Positions 7,302 through 16,164 are shown, numbered from the stretch's first letter. The stretch: DNA of 64,000 bases from Pseudoroseomonas cervicalis (GCF_030818485.1 NZ_JAUTAJ010000004.1:847001-911000), one strand, 5' to 3'. Notes: generated by a model not told the origin, from the letters alone. Program-made: numbers and translations.

Positions 7302-8273
7302 ATGGCCCAGATCGCACTTGGCATCGTCGGCTTCGGCATCATGGGGGAGCGGCTGCTGCGCACCGCCTTCCCGCATCCGGAGGTGCGCCTGGCCGGCGTC
7401 TGGGACCCTTCGCCGGAGGCCGTGTCGCGGCTGCGCGAGGTGGCGCCCGAGGCGCCGATGCTGCCCGACGCCGCCGCGGTGATCGAGCATTGCGACGCGC
7501 TCTACATCGCCGCGCCGCCGGCCGCGCATATCCCGCTGGCGCGCGCGGCGCTGGCCGCTGGCCGCGCCGTGCTGCTGGAGAAGCCGCTGGCCACCGACCT
7601 CGCCGAGGCCGCGGCCTTCGTGGATGAGGCCGAGGCGATGGGCGCCCGCGCCGCGGTGAACTTCCCCATGGCCTCCTCCCCGGCGGTGGCGCAGCTTTCC
7701 GCCTGGCGCCAGGGGGGCGCGGTCGGGGCGCCGCAGGCGCTGCAGATCGCCACCGATTTCGGCCGCTGGCCGCGCGGCTGGCAGCATGGCGCCGCCACCT
7801 GGCTGGCGCGCCGGGCGGAGGGCGGTTTCACCCGGGAGGTGGTCTCCCACTTCCTGTTCCTGACGCTGCGCCAGCTGGGCGCGCTGGAGCTGGTCTCGGC
7901 GCGGGTCGACTACCCTGAGGGCGATCGGGCGGAGACGGCGATCGAGGCCGAGCTGCGCGCCGGCGGCGTGCCGGTGCGGCTTACCGGCAGCGTCGGCCGC
8001 ATCGCCGAGGATGAGGCCAATGCCTGGGTGCTGCGCGGCGAGGCGGGCGCGATCCGTCTGCGCAACTGGTCGCTGGCCGAGCGGCTGGAGGCCGATGGCG
8101 CCTGGCGCACCGCGCCCGACGCCGTGCCCAATGAGGCGATGCGGCCCATGGTGCTGGGCGGCCAGATGCGCAAGCTGGCGGCGCTGACCCGCGGCGAGAC
8201 GGGCACCGGCCTGGCCACGCTGCGTGAAGCGCTGACGGTGCAACAAATTGTTGAACAGATCCTGCGAAGCTAA
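7302..8273 (+). CDS. Gfo/Idh/MocA-family oxidoreductase
   Basis: A 323-residue NAD(P)-dependent dehydrogenase of the glucose-fructose oxidoreductase / inositol dehydrogenase family. The N-terminal Rossmann domain begins ALGIVGFGIMGERLL, and LLEKPLATDL carries the family EKP motif with the conserved Lys. The C-terminal alpha/beta domain contains the substrate site. Members act on sugars, cyclitols or related compounds; the substrate here is not predictable. It starts about 140 bp from the divergent lipoprotein gene with a GGAGGGGGGCGAC ribosome site, and ends 62 bp before the aminopeptidase start. Confidence 0.85.
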   Translation: MAQIALGIVGFGIMGERLLRTAFPHPEVRLAGVWDPSPEAVSRLREVAPEAPMLPDAAAVIEHCDALYIAAPPAAHIPLARAALAAGRAVLLEKPLATDLAEAAAFVDEAEAMGARAAVNFPMASSPAVAQLSAWRQGGAVGAPQALQIATDFGRWPRGWQHGAATWLARRAEGGFTREVVSHFLFLTLRQLGALELVSARVDYPEGDRAETAIEAELRAGGVPVRLTGSVGRIAEDEANAWVLRGEAGAIRLRNWSLAERLEADGAWRTAPDAVPNEAMRPMVLGGQMRKLAALTRGETGTGLATLREALTVQQIVEQILRS

Positions 8274-8335
8274 CGCTTCACCGCGGCGTTACCGGGATGG
8301 GCCCTAGGGTCCATCCCTGGCGCCGGAAGGATCGC

Positions 8336-9739
8336 ATGCTGCCCCTCGACATCCTGGACCGTCCCGACGGCCTGCCGCTGCATCTGGTGCCGGCCGCCGG
8401 GCTCGACGCCTTCCTGGCGGCGCGGCCGGAGCAGGCCGGCTTCCTCGCGGCCAGCGGCTTCGCGGCGCGTGCGGGGGAATGGCGGCTGCTGCCGGATGCC
8501 GATGGCCTGGCGGGCGCCGTGCTCGGCCTGGGGCGGGAGGAGGGGGCCATCGCCTCCCCCTGGAGCTATGGCGGGCTGCCCATGGCCCTGCCGGAGGGCA
8601 GTGCCTGGCAGCTGGCCGGGGCCGATGCGGCGACGGATGCCGCCGCCGCGCTGGGCTGGGGCCTCGGCGCCTATCGCTTCGGCCGCTACCGGGCCGCGCC
8701 CCGCCAGCCGGCACGGCTGCAGCTGCGCCAGGCGCCGCGGCGCAGCCTGATCGCGTTGCGCGCCGCCTGGATGGTGCGCGACCTGATCAACACCCCGGCC
8801 GCCGATCTGGGCCCCGCGGAACTGGCCGAGGCGGTGGCCGCGCTCGGCCACGAGCATGGCGCCGAGGTCGAGATCGTCGAGGGCGCGGTGCTGGCGCAGG
8901 GCTTTCCCGCCATCGCCGCGGTCGGCCAGGGCAGCCCGCGCGCGCCGCGCGTGGCGCTGCTGCGCTGGGGCCGGCCGGGTGACCCGCTGCTGGCGCTGTG
9001 CGGCAAGGGCGTGGTGTTCGACACCGGCGGGCTGGACCTGAAGAGCGCCGAGGGCATGCGGCGCATGAAGAAGGACATGGGCGGCGCCGCCATGCTGATG
9101 GGGCTGGCGCGCATGGTGATGGAAAGCGGGCTGCGGCTGCGCCTGCTTCTGGCCGTGGGCTGCGTCGAGAATGCGGTGTCCGGCACGGCGATGCGCCCCT
9201 CCGACGTCATCCGCACCCGCGCCGGGCTCAGCGTCGAGATCGGCAACACCGATGCCGAGGGGCGTCTGGTGCTGGCCGATCTGCTGGCCTGCGCCGCCGC
9301 CGAGAAGCCCTGGCTGCTGATCGACGCGGCGACGCTGACCGGCGCGGCCCGAGTCGCCCTGGGCCCCGACCTGCCGGCGCTGTTCACGCCGGACCGCGCC
9401 CTATCCGCCCTGCTGCAGCAGGCGGGGGAGGAGGCGCATGATCCGCTGTGGCCGCTGCCATTGCACAGTGGTTACGCTTCGTGGCTCGACAGTTCGATCG
9501 CGGACCTCAACAACGTGGCCAGCCGCCCGATGGCCGGTGCCATCGTCGCATCCCTATTTCTACGAAGATTTGTTCCGGAAGATCTTCGATGGGCGCATCT
9601 GGACCTGTATGGGTGGAACGATTCCACGAGGCCCGGACGGCCTGAGGGCGGCGAAGCTCAAGCGATGCGAGCCTTGCATGCCGGCATCGAGAAACTCCTG
9701 TCTGGTGGAGAAGGTGACGAGGTCATATCGAAACCATGA
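8336..9739 (+). CDS. Leucyl aminopeptidase family (M17) metallopeptidase
   Basis: A cytosolic dinuclear-metal aminopeptidase of 467 residues. The metal/catalytic signature is intact: GKGVVFDTGGLDLK, then MKKDMGGAA, then NTDAEGRLVLADLL, and a C-terminal AHLDLYGWN...RPGRPEGGEAQ. I chose the ATG at 8336 because GGAAGGATCGC precedes it; an in-frame ATG at 8297 would add 13 residues without a good ribosome site. From about 9541 to the stop the DNA becomes clearly less GC-rich and uses rare codons (CTA, CGA, TTT), although the protein still fits the family. The last 20 or so residues extend beyond the usual end. Confidence 0.9.
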   Translation: MLPLDILDRPDGLPLHLVPAAGLDAFLAARPEQAGFLAASGFAARAGEWRLLPDADGLAGAVLGLGREEGAIASPWSYGGLPMALPEGSAWQLAGADAATDAAAALGWGLGAYRFGRYRAAPRQPARLQLRQAPRRSLIALRAAWMVRDLINTPAADLGPAELAEAVAALGHEHGAEVEIVEGAVLAQGFPAIAAVGQGSPRAPRVALLRWGRPGDPLLALCGKGVVFDTGGLDLKSAEGMRRMKKDMGGAAMLMGLARMVMESGLRLRLLLAVGCVENAVSGTAMRPSDVIRTRAGLSVEIGNTDAEGRLVLADLLACAAAEKPWLLIDAATLTGAARVALGPDLPALFTPDRALSALLQQAGEEAHDPLWPLPLHSGYASWLDSSIADLNNVASRPMAGAIVASLFLRRFVPEDLRWAHLDLYGWNDSTRPGRPEGGEAQAMRALHAGIEKLLSGGEGDEVISKP

Positions 9740-9859
9740 TCCTGTCATCCCAAATAAGACACCGTCTCGGTGACCGGCCGCAGGGCCAGCCGCCGTTCTT
9801 CAACTTCCGCACGGCGCAACCCGCCGCCGGATCCGTTTTGCTAAGGGAATTCGCCCCAA

Positions 9860-10261
9860 ATGCCCGTTCATAACGCTCCCGATCAACTGATTGGTATCCT
9901 GCGGGATACGGTGGTCGCTTTGGTGCGGCGCGACGGGCATGACCTGTCGGCGCGTCAGCTCGGCGTCTTCCTGACCGTCTATATGAGCGAGGGGCCGCAC
10001 ACGGTGCGGGGCCTGGCCGCGGCGCTGAACGTGTCGAAGCCCGCCATCACCCGCGCCCTCGACCGCCTGGGCGAGCTGGACCTGGCCCGCCGCAAGACCG
10101 ACCCGCAGGACCGCCGCAGCGTGCTGGTCCAGCGCACGGTGAAGGGCGCGGCCTTCCTGCGCGAGATCCGCGGCATCATGGTCGAGGCCGACAACGCCTC
10201 CCGCGCCGTGGCGCCGTCGCAGCCGGCCAACACCGAGAGCGCCGCGCGCCGCGCCAGCTGA
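9860..10261 (+). CDS. MarR-family transcriptional regulator
   Basis: A 133-residue winged helix-turn-helix protein. The DNA-binding core is VRGLAAALNVSKPAITRALDRLGELDLARRKTDPQDRRSV, with the conserved Asp-x-Arg in the wing. The N- and C-terminal dimer helices are short. It stands alone on its strand, about 120 bp after the aminopeptidase gene and before the xanthine-dehydrogenase-family gene, and may regulate either neighbour. The 5' side is AT-richer (TTTTGCTAAGGGAATT), consistent with a promoter and an AAGGGAA ribosome site. The ligand is unknown. Confidence 0.87.
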   Translation: MPVHNAPDQLIGILRDTVVALVRRDGHDLSARQLGVFLTVYMSEGPHTVRGLAAALNVSKPAITRALDRLGELDLARRKTDPQDRRSVLVQRTVKGAAFLREIRGIMVEADNASRAVAPSQPANTESAARRAS

Positions 10262-10357
10262 GCGCAGCCGCACCGGCCGGACCGACCCGCGGTTGTGAGC
10301 TACAACCGGAGGTCGCTCCGCCCGTGCAGGCCGGCGGGGCGGGGGGTCGCCTCGGGC

Positions 10358-10381
10358 GCCGGAAGCTTCTAGGCTTCCGGC
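10358..10381. promoter_or_regulatory. Inverted repeat upstream of the molybdenum hydroxylase gene
   Basis: GCCGGAAGC, a six-base spacer TTCTAG, and GCTTCCGGC form a perfect 9-bp inverted repeat, 28 bases before the start of the large-subunit gene. There is no T run after it. It could be an operator, for example for the MarR protein just upstream, or a leader hairpin. Confidence 0.4.
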
Positions 10382-10409
10382 CTTGCCCGCCCCCACGGAG
10401 TGCCCTGCC

Positions 10410-12761
10410 ATGGCGGATTCCCTGCCTTTCGACCCCTCCCGCCTGAAATTCGGAATCGGTCAGCCCGTCCCGCGCAACGAGGATCCGATCCTGTTGCAGG
10501 GCCAGGGGCGCTACACCGACGATCTGCAACTGCCCGGCCAGCTCTGGTGCGCCATCGTGCGCAGCCCCTATGCGCATGCGGTGCTGAAGGGCGTCGACAC
10601 CAGCGCGGCGCTGGAGGTGCCGGGTGTCGTCGCCGTCTATACCGGGCAGGATCTGCAGGCGGCCGGCTATGGCCATCTGCGCTGCACCATCCCGCTGCAG
10701 GGGCTGGTGAATATCGAGCGGCCGGCCCTGGCCGTGGACCGGCTGCGCTTCGTGGGCGACCCCTTCGCCTGCGTCATCGCCGAGACGCGCGAAGCGGCCA
10801 AGGACGGTGCCGAGGCCGTCTATGCGGATGTCGACACGCTGCCGGCGGTGACCGAGGCCAGCGCCGCCGCGGCGCCGGACGCGCCGCAGATCTACGACCA
10901 CATCCCCGGCAACCAGGTGCTGGATTTCCATTACGGCGATGCGGAGAAGGTGCGGGATGCCTTCGCCTCCGCGGCGCATGTGGCGCGGCTCGAACTGCGC
11001 AACAACCGCGTCGTGGTCTGCGCCATGGAGCCGCGCAGCGCCATCGCCGAATACGAGCCGGGCGAGGGGCGCTACACGCTGCATCTGGGCTGCCAGGGCG
11101 TGTTCGGCCTGCGCAACCAGATTGCCAACGACCTGCTGAAGGTGCCGGTCGAGAAGCTGCGCATCCTGACCGGCCATGTCGGCGGCAGCTTCGGCATGAA
11201 GGCCTCGGCCTATCCCGAATATGTCTGCCTGCTGCATGCGGCGAAGCAGCTCGGCCGCCCGGTGAAGTGGACGGATGAGCGCAGCGGCAGCTTCCTCTCC
11301 GACATGCATGGCCGCGACCATGAGGTGACGGCGGAGCTGGCCCTCGACGCCGCGGGGCGCTTCCAGGCGGTGCGGCTGAACAGCCTGGCCAATATGGGCG
11401 GCTACCTGGCCACGGTCGGGCCGCTGATGGGCACGATGAACTTCGTGCGCAACATCCAGAGCAACTACGCGACGCCGCTGATCGAGGTGTCGACGCGCTG
11501 CCTGGTGACCAACACCACGCCGATCTCGGCCTATCGCGGCGCCGGCCGCCCCGAGGGCAACTACTTCATGGAGCGGCTGATCGAGACCGCCGCGGCGGCG
11601 ATGCGGATCGACCCGCTGGAGCTGCGCCGCCGCAACTTCATCCGCCCCGAGCAGATGCCCTATGCCGCCGCCTCCGGCTCCCGCTACGACAGCGGCGATT
11701 TCGACGGGCTGCTGGCCCGCGCGATGCGCGAGGCGGATTGGGAAGGCTATGCGGCCCGCAAGGCGGCGAGCGCCGAGCGCGGCCTGCTGCGCGGCCGGGG
11801 CGTCGGCAATTTCCTGGAATGCACGGCGCCGCCGGCCAAGGAGATGGGCGGCATCCGCTTCGAGGCGGATGGCGGCGTCACCATCATCACCGGCACGCTG
11901 GATTACGGGCAGGGGCATTGGACACCCTTCGCCCAGGTGCTGCACCAGACGCTGGGCGTGCCCTTCGACCGGATCCGGCTGCTGCAGGGCGATTCCGACC
12001 AGCTGATCGCCGGTGGCGGCACCGGCGGGTCGAAATCCCTGATGGCCTCGGGCGCCGCCATCATCGAGGCCTCGGCCAAGGTGGTGGAAAAGGCGCGCCT
12101 TGCCGCCGCCCATCTGCTGGAGGCGTCGGAGGCGGATCTGGATTTCGAGCCGCATGCCGAGGGCGGCGCGCGCTTCGTCATCGCCGGCACCGACCGGGCC
12201 GTGGGGCTGTTGGAACTCGCCGCCCGGCTGCGCCAGGCGACCGGCCTGCCCGAGGGCGTGCCGGACAGCCTCGACGTGCAGCATGTCTTCCAGGAAGCGC
12301 CGATGGCCTACCCCAATGGCTGCCACATCGTGGAGCTGGAGGTGGACCCCGAGACCGGCACGGTGCATTTCGACCGCTATGTCACGGTGAATGATTTCGG
12401 GGTCATCGTGAATCCGCTGCTGGTCGAGGGCCAGGCGCATGGCGGCATCGTGCAGGGCATCGGCCAGGCGCTGATGGAACGCACCGCCTATAGCGAGGAT
12501 GGGCAGCTGCTCTCCGGCTCCTATTCCGACTATGCGCTGCCGCGCGCCTCGGACGTGCCGTCCTTCCACTTCGCCAGCCATGCCACGCCGGCGCAGACCA
12601 ACCCGCTCGGCGCCAAGGGCTGTGGCGAGGCCGGCTGCGCCGGCAGCCTGCCCGCGGTGATGAATGCGCTGGTCGATGCCTTGTCGGAGCGCGGGGTGAC
12701 GCATATCGACATGCCTGCGACGCCGGAGGTCATCTGGCGCGCGCTGAACCAGGCCGCCTGA
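10410..12761 (+). CDS. Xanthine dehydrogenase-family molybdopterin-binding (large) subunit
   Basis: A 783-residue large subunit of the molybdenum hydroxylases (xanthine, aldehyde and CO-dehydrogenase-like). The first domain (about 1-140) is the a/b hammerhead, beginning IGQPVPRNEDPILLQGQGRY. The molybdenum cofactor domains follow with GHVGGSFGMK, AYRGAGRPEGNYFMERLIE and the catalytic Glu740 in GCGEAG. It lacks the active-site Cys loop of true CO dehydrogenases. The start ATG follows CGGAG. The FAD and 2Fe-2S subunits normally encoded beside it are absent; the next gene is a GlcG/HbpS protein 11 bp downstream. The substrate is unknown. Confidence 0.88.
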   Translation: MADSLPFDPSRLKFGIGQPVPRNEDPILLQGQGRYTDDLQLPGQLWCAIVRSPYAHAVLKGVDTSAALEVPGVVAVYTGQDLQAAGYGHLRCTIPLQGLVNIERPALAVDRLRFVGDPFACVIAETREAAKDGAEAVYADVDTLPAVTEASAAAAPDAPQIYDHIPGNQVLDFHYGDAEKVRDAFASAAHVARLELRNNRVVVCAMEPRSAIAEYEPGEGRYTLHLGCQGVFGLRNQIANDLLKVPVEKLRILTGHVGGSFGMKASAYPEYVCLLHAAKQLGRPVKWTDERSGSFLSDMHGRDHEVTAELALDAAGRFQAVRLNSLANMGGYLATVGPLMGTMNFVRNIQSNYATPLIEVSTRCLVTNTTPISAYRGAGRPEGNYFMERLIETAAAAMRIDPLELRRRNFIRPEQMPYAAASGSRYDSGDFDGLLARAMREADWEGYAARKAASAERGLLRGRGVGNFLECTAPPAKEMGGIRFEADGGVTIITGTLDYGQGHWTPFAQVLHQTLGVPFDRIRLLQGDSDQLIAGGGTGGSKSLMASGAAIIEASAKVVEKARLAAAHLLEASEADLDFEPHAEGGARFVIAGTDRAVGLLELAARLRQATGLPEGVPDSLDVQHVFQEAPMAYPNGCHIVELEVDPETGTVHFDRYVTVNDFGVIVNPLLVEGQAHGGIVQGIGQALMERTAYSEDGQLLSGSYSDYALPRASDVPSFHFASHATPAQTNPLGAKGCGEAGCAGSLPAVMNALVDALSERGVTHIDMPATPEVIWRALNQAA

Positions 12762-12772
12762 GGAGAACGCCC

Positions 12773-13237
12773 ATGCCCAACCCGCCCACCGGCTTCGCGC
12801 CGGGCCTGACGCTCGCCGTCGCCAGCAAGATCGCCGAGGTGGCCCTGGCCAAGGGGCGCGAGCTTGGCCTTGCCCCGCTGACTGTGGTGGTGCTGGACCA
12901 GGCAGCGCAGCAGAAGGTGGTGCTGCGCGAGGATGGCGCCAGCCTGCTGCGCCCCGAGATCGCCATGGGCAAGGCTTTCGGCGCCATGGCGCTGGGCTTC
13001 GGGGGGCGCGAGCTGGCGCGCCGCGCGGCGAAGATGCAGGGCTTCATGAACGCCTTCTCGGATCTGTGCGGCGGCCGCGCCGTGCCGGTGCCGGGCGGCG
13101 TGCTGGTGCGTGACGCGCAGGGCACGATCCTGGGTGCCGTCGGCATCTCCGGCGACGCATCCGACAAGGACGAGGTCTGCGCCGTGGCCGGCATCGAGGC
13201 CGCGGGGCTGGTCGCGGACACCGGCGACCCGGAGTGA
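12773..13237 (+). CDS. GlcG/HbpS family heme-binding-like protein
   Basis: A 154-residue protein of the GlcG/HbpS (DUF336) family. The pattern is clear: an N-terminal helix with LTLAVASKIAEVALAKGRELG, the sheet strand LTVVVLDQAA, and the C-terminal VPGGVLVRDAQGTILGAVGISGD. Some members bind heme or cobalamin; others accompany oxidoreductases with no known role. It starts 11 bp after the molybdenum hydroxylase gene with an AGGAG site, so the two are co-transcribed. A terminator follows at 13281. Confidence 0.82.
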   Translation: MPNPPTGFAPGLTLAVASKIAEVALAKGRELGLAPLTVVVLDQAAQQKVVLREDGASLLRPEIAMGKAFGAMALGFGGRELARRAAKMQGFMNAFSDLCGGRAVPVPGGVLVRDAQGTILGAVGISGDASDKDEVCAVAGIEAAGLVADTGDPE

Positions 13238-13280
13238 TCCGCCGGGCGACAGCGGCGCCCGGCCCGGACAGAAGAAGGAT

Positions 13281-13320
13281 GGGGGCGCGGGGGAATTCCT
13301 TCCCCCGCCCTTTTCTTTTT
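13281..13320 (+). terminator. Rho-independent terminator
   Basis: GCGGGGGAA (13287-13295) pairs with TTCCCCCGC (13300-13308) around a TTCC loop. The T-rich tail CCTTTTCTTTTT runs up to the stop codon of the convergent NIPSNAP gene. Confidence 0.82.
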
Positions 13321-13655
13321 CAGCCTTCCGCCGTCATCGGCTTCGGCGCGAAGCTCGCCGGCACCATCAGCTTGGTCTCCTGGCTGACCAGGTAGCCGGC
13401 CTCCGCGCTGCGTTCGAGGAAGGCGATCCACTCCGGATCCGCCTGCATGGCGGCGCGCTTCGCGGCGCGGTCGGCGGCGTCCTTGTAGGCCCAGATATGG
13501 ACGTAGGAATTCACGTCGCCGGTCTCGGTGGTGAGATAGGCGACGGGCTGGCCGAGATGGCGGGTCTGCGCCTTCCAGCCATGGGCCTCATAGAGGGCCA
13601 GATGCTTCTTCAGCGTGCCGGGCTTGCAGACATAGGTGCGGTGGTCGATCAGCAT
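13320..13655 (-). CDS. NIPSNAP family protein
   Basis: A 111-residue dimeric alpha-beta barrel protein. MLIDHRTYVCKPGTLKKHLALYE is the typical NIPSNAP start, and LTTETGDVNSYVHIWAYKDAADRAAKRAAM matches the conserved middle. Bacterial members have no agreed function, though they often sit next to catabolic genes. It lies about 65 bp after the MFS transporter gene in the same direction, so the two are probably one transcript. I took the ATG at 13655, which follows AGGGGAAACATCC; longer reading frames upstream run antisense to nothing conserved. Confidence 0.85.
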   Translation of the reverse strand: MLIDHRTYVCKPGTLKKHLALYEAHGWKAQTRHLGQPVAYLTTETGDVNSYVHIWAYKDAADRAAKRAAMQADPEWIAFLERSAEAGYLVSQETKLMVPASFAPKPMTAEG

Positions 13656-13720
13656 GGATGTTTCCCCTGTTGGAGCGCGCAGCATGCTGCGCGCCCCGCC
13701 GCACCGGCAAGGGGGGTGCT

Positions 13721-14956
13721 TCAGGCGACCGCCGGCACCACGCGCTGATCGCGCACCGGCAGATGCACCAGGGCGGCGAAGACGGCCGCCAGGATGCTGA
13801 TGATCCACATCAGGTCGTAGCTGCCGGTGCGGTCGAACACCACGCCGCCCAGCCAGGCGCCGGTGAAGCCGCCGATCTGGTGGCCGAGGAAGACCAGGCC
13901 GAAGACGGTGGCCAGCCAGCGCGTGCCGAAATTGCGCGCGCAGAGCGCGACGGTGGGCGGCACGGTGGACAGCCACAGCACGCCCATCACGGCCGAGAAG
14001 GCCAGCACCGTCCCGGTGGTCTTGGGCGCCAGGAAGAAGATCAGCAGCAGCACGGCGCGGCTGGCATAGATGCCGACCAGCAGCTCCCGCCGCCGCCATT
14101 TCTGCGTCAGCTCGCCCGAGAGCAGCGAGCCCAGCACGTTGAACAGCCCGATCAGGCTGATGGCGCCGGCGCCGACGAAGCTCGGCAGGTGGCAGCTGGC
14201 GACGAAGCCGGGCAGGTGCACCGAGAGGAAACTGACATGCAGCCCGCAGACGAAGAAGCCGAAGAACAGGCACCAGAAGGAGCGGCTGGCGAAGGCGCGC
14301 TTCAGCGTCTGCATCGCACCTTCCTCGGCGGCGACCTGCGCCGCATGGGCGGGGGCCGGGGCAGGGCGGTCGTTCAGCGGCAGGGAGAGCGGGATCATCA
14401 GCAGCGCCGCCGCCGCCATGGCGAAGAGCGCGCCTTGCCAGCCGAAGCCGGCGATGCCGAAGCCGGCCAGCGGCACGACCAGGAACTGCCCGAAGGAGGA
14501 GCCGGCGGTGCCGAGGCCGGTGGCGCGGCCGCGCTGCTCCTCGGGCAGGAGGCGCGTCATGCTGGCCATGATGACCGGCATGCCGGCGGCGGAGACGGCG
14601 ATTCCCATGACCAGGCCGGCGAAGAAGGTGAAGAGCGGCAGCCCATCGGCCAGCGCCATGCCGAGCGTGCCGGCGGCGTAAAGCGCGGCGCCGCCCATCA
14701 GCACCACGCGCCCGCCCAGCCGGTCGGCGATCTGGCCGCAGATCGGCTGCGACACGCCGTTGATCAGCACCTGCAACGCGATGGCGAAGGCGAAACCGCT
14801 GGCGCTCCAGCCATGGAAATTGGTCATCGGCGCCAGGAACAGGCCGAAGGATTGGCGCAGCCCCATGGCCAGCGCGGCGGTCAGCACGGCGCAGACGATC
14901 AGGATCATCATGGGCGAGACGCGCCGCCTTTCCGGGGCGGCGATGGGGGCGGACAT
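13721..14956 (-). CDS. MFS transporter
   Basis: A 411-residue inner-membrane secondary transporter with about 12 hydrophobic segments. The region after TM2 carries a GQIADRLGGRVVLMGG loop, the MFS signature, and a second copy-like loop GELTQKWRRRELL follows TM8. It resembles oxalate/monocarboxylate-type MFS carriers (GLRQSFGLFLAPMT at TM1, then a long cytosolic loop with PAPAPAHAA). The substrate is unknown. The start ATG at 14956 has an AGGAAG site; further upstream the frame is not conserved. The divergent VTT gene begins about 120 bp away. Confidence 0.88.
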   Translation of the reverse strand: MSAPIAAPERRRVSPMMILIVCAVLTAALAMGLRQSFGLFLAPMTNFHGWSASGFAFAIALQVLINGVSQPICGQIADRLGGRVVLMGGAALYAAGTLGMALADGLPLFTFFAGLVMGIAVSAAGMPVIMASMTRLLPEEQRGRATGLGTAGSSFGQFLVVPLAGFGIAGFGWQGALFAMAAAALLMIPLSLPLNDRPAPAPAHAAQVAAEEGAMQTLKRAFASRSFWCLFFGFFVCGLHVSFLSVHLPGFVASCHLPSFVGAGAISLIGLFNVLGSLLSGELTQKWRRRELLVGIYASRAVLLLIFFLAPKTTGTVLAFSAVMGVLWLSTVPPTVALCARNFGTRWLATVFGLVFLGHQIGGFTGAWLGGVVFDRTGSYDLMWIISILAAVFAALVHLPVRDQRVVPAVA

Positions 14957-15074
14957 GCAGGCGCTTCCTTCGCTTTTCGCGCAGCAGCATGCGGTCCGCC
15001 CCGGCATGGCACAAGCTCGCCCGCCGCATGGCGCCGGGGATTGCTCCCCCGCTGGAAGCATGGGAAGGGGGGGC

Positions 15075-15653
15075 ATGCTGCATGCCCTGTATGAGCGCAT
15101 CCTGCGCCTTGCCGCGCACCGCCATGCCGGGCGCTGGCTGGCGGCCATCTCCTTCGCCGAGAGCAGCGTCTTCCCGATTCCGCCTGATGCGATGCTGCTG
15201 CCGATGTGCCTGGCGCGGCCGGAGCGCGCCTGGCGCTACGCGGCGATCTGCACCATCGCCTCGGTGCTGGGCGGCATCGCCGGCTATGCGCTGGGCTATT
15301 TCCTGTTCGAGGCGGTGGCGCAGCCGGTGCTCGCCGCCTATGGCCATGCCGAGGCGCTGCAGAGCTTCCGCGCCTGGTTCGACCGCTGGGGCGCCGCCGT
15401 CATCCTGATCAAGGGGCTGACGCCGATCCCCTACAAGGTCGTCACCATCGCCGCCGGCGCTGCGGCCTTCGACCCCTGGGTGTTCCTGCTGGCCAGCATC
15501 GTCACGCGCGGCGCGCGCTTCTTCCTGTTGGCGGCGCTGCTGCGCCGCTACGGGGCACCGGTGCGCGGCTTCGTCGAGAAGCGGCTGACGCTGCTGACCA
15601 CCCTCGCCGCCATCGCCATCCTCGGCGGCATCGCGGCGATTCGCCTGATCTAG
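15075..15653 (+). CDS. YqaA/DedA-type VTT-domain membrane protein
   Basis: A 192-residue inner-membrane protein of the SNARE-associated/VTT (DedA-like) superfamily, YqaA subtype. The motif FAESSVFPIPPDAMLLPM near residues 26-43 and the re-entrant GLTPIPYKVVTIAAG near 115-130 are characteristic. Related proteins flip or transport lipids such as undecaprenyl phosphate; the role of YqaA is not settled. About four to five hydrophobic stretches are visible. The ATG at 15075 follows AAGGGGGGGC. Confidence 0.85.
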   Translation: MLHALYERILRLAAHRHAGRWLAAISFAESSVFPIPPDAMLLPMCLARPERAWRYAAICTIASVLGGIAGYALGYFLFEAVAQPVLAAYGHAEALQSFRAWFDRWGAAVILIKGLTPIPYKVVTIAAGAAAFDPWVFLLASIVTRGARFFLLAALLRRYGAPVRGFVEKRLTLLTTLAAIAILGGIAAIRLI

Positions 15654-15663
15654 GCGCCGCCGC

Positions 15664-15688
15664 GCCGGGGGTGGCAGCCACCCCCGGC
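15664..15688. terminator. Bidirectional hairpin terminator between convergent genes
   Basis: GCCGGGGGTGGC (15664-15675) and GCCACCCCCGGC (15677-15688) are perfect complements separated by one base. The hairpin lies between the convergent VTT and bcp genes. There is no clear T run. Confidence 0.55.
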
Positions 15689-15696
15689 CGCGCGCT

Positions 15697-16164
15697 TCAG
15701 CCCAGCGCCTGGGCCGCGTCCATCACGGCCTTGGCATGGCCGGGCACCTTCACCTTGCGCCAGATCCGCGCCACCTTGCCCTCCCGGTCGATCAGGAAGG
15801 TGGACCGCTCCATGCCCATATAGGTCCGGCCATACATCGACTTCTCGACCCAGGTGCCATAGGCCTCGGCCGCCTGCTTCTCGGCATCCGAGGCCAGCGG
15901 AAAGGTCAGGCCGTATTTCTCGGCGAATTTCTCGATCGGCTTCATCGGGTCGGGCGAGACGCCGATGACCTCAAGCCCGGTCGCGGCAAGGGCCGGCAGC
16001 GCTTCCTGGAAGTCGCAGGCCTCCTTGGTGCAGCCCGAGGTGTCGGCCTTGGGGTAGAAATACAGCACGAAGGGCCTGCCCTTCATGGCGGCGAGCGACA
16101 CCTGGCGGCCGCCGCTGGCCGGCAGGCTGAAATCCGGCGCCGGGGCGCCTTCCGCAACACTCAT
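15697..16164 (-). CDS. bcp: Thioredoxin-dependent thiol peroxidase (Bcp/PrxQ)
   Basis: A 155-residue peroxiredoxin that reduces H2O2 and organic peroxides using thioredoxin. The peroxidatic cysteine lies in FYPKADTSGCTKEACDFQ, with the second (resolving) Cys five residues on, as in PrxQ. The GRTYMGMERSTFLIDREGKV segment is typical. Its ATG overlaps the glnE stop region by four bases, so it is the second gene of a glnE-bcp operon. Such an arrangement suggests read-through translation rather than a separate promoter. Confidence 0.95.
   Translation of the reverse strand: MSVAEGAPAPDFSLPASGGRQVSLAAMKGRPFVLYFYPKADTSGCTKEACDFQEALPALAATGLEVIGVSPDPMKPIEKFAEKYGLTFPLASDAEKQAAEAYGTWVEKSMYGRTYMGMERSTFLIDREGKVARIWRKVKVPGHAKAVMDAAQALG

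Noticed and set aside
10176..12704. An 842-codon minus-strand reading frame opposite the molybdenum hydroxylase.
   Set aside because: The plus-strand protein carries all family motifs; the antisense frame is an artefact of high GC.
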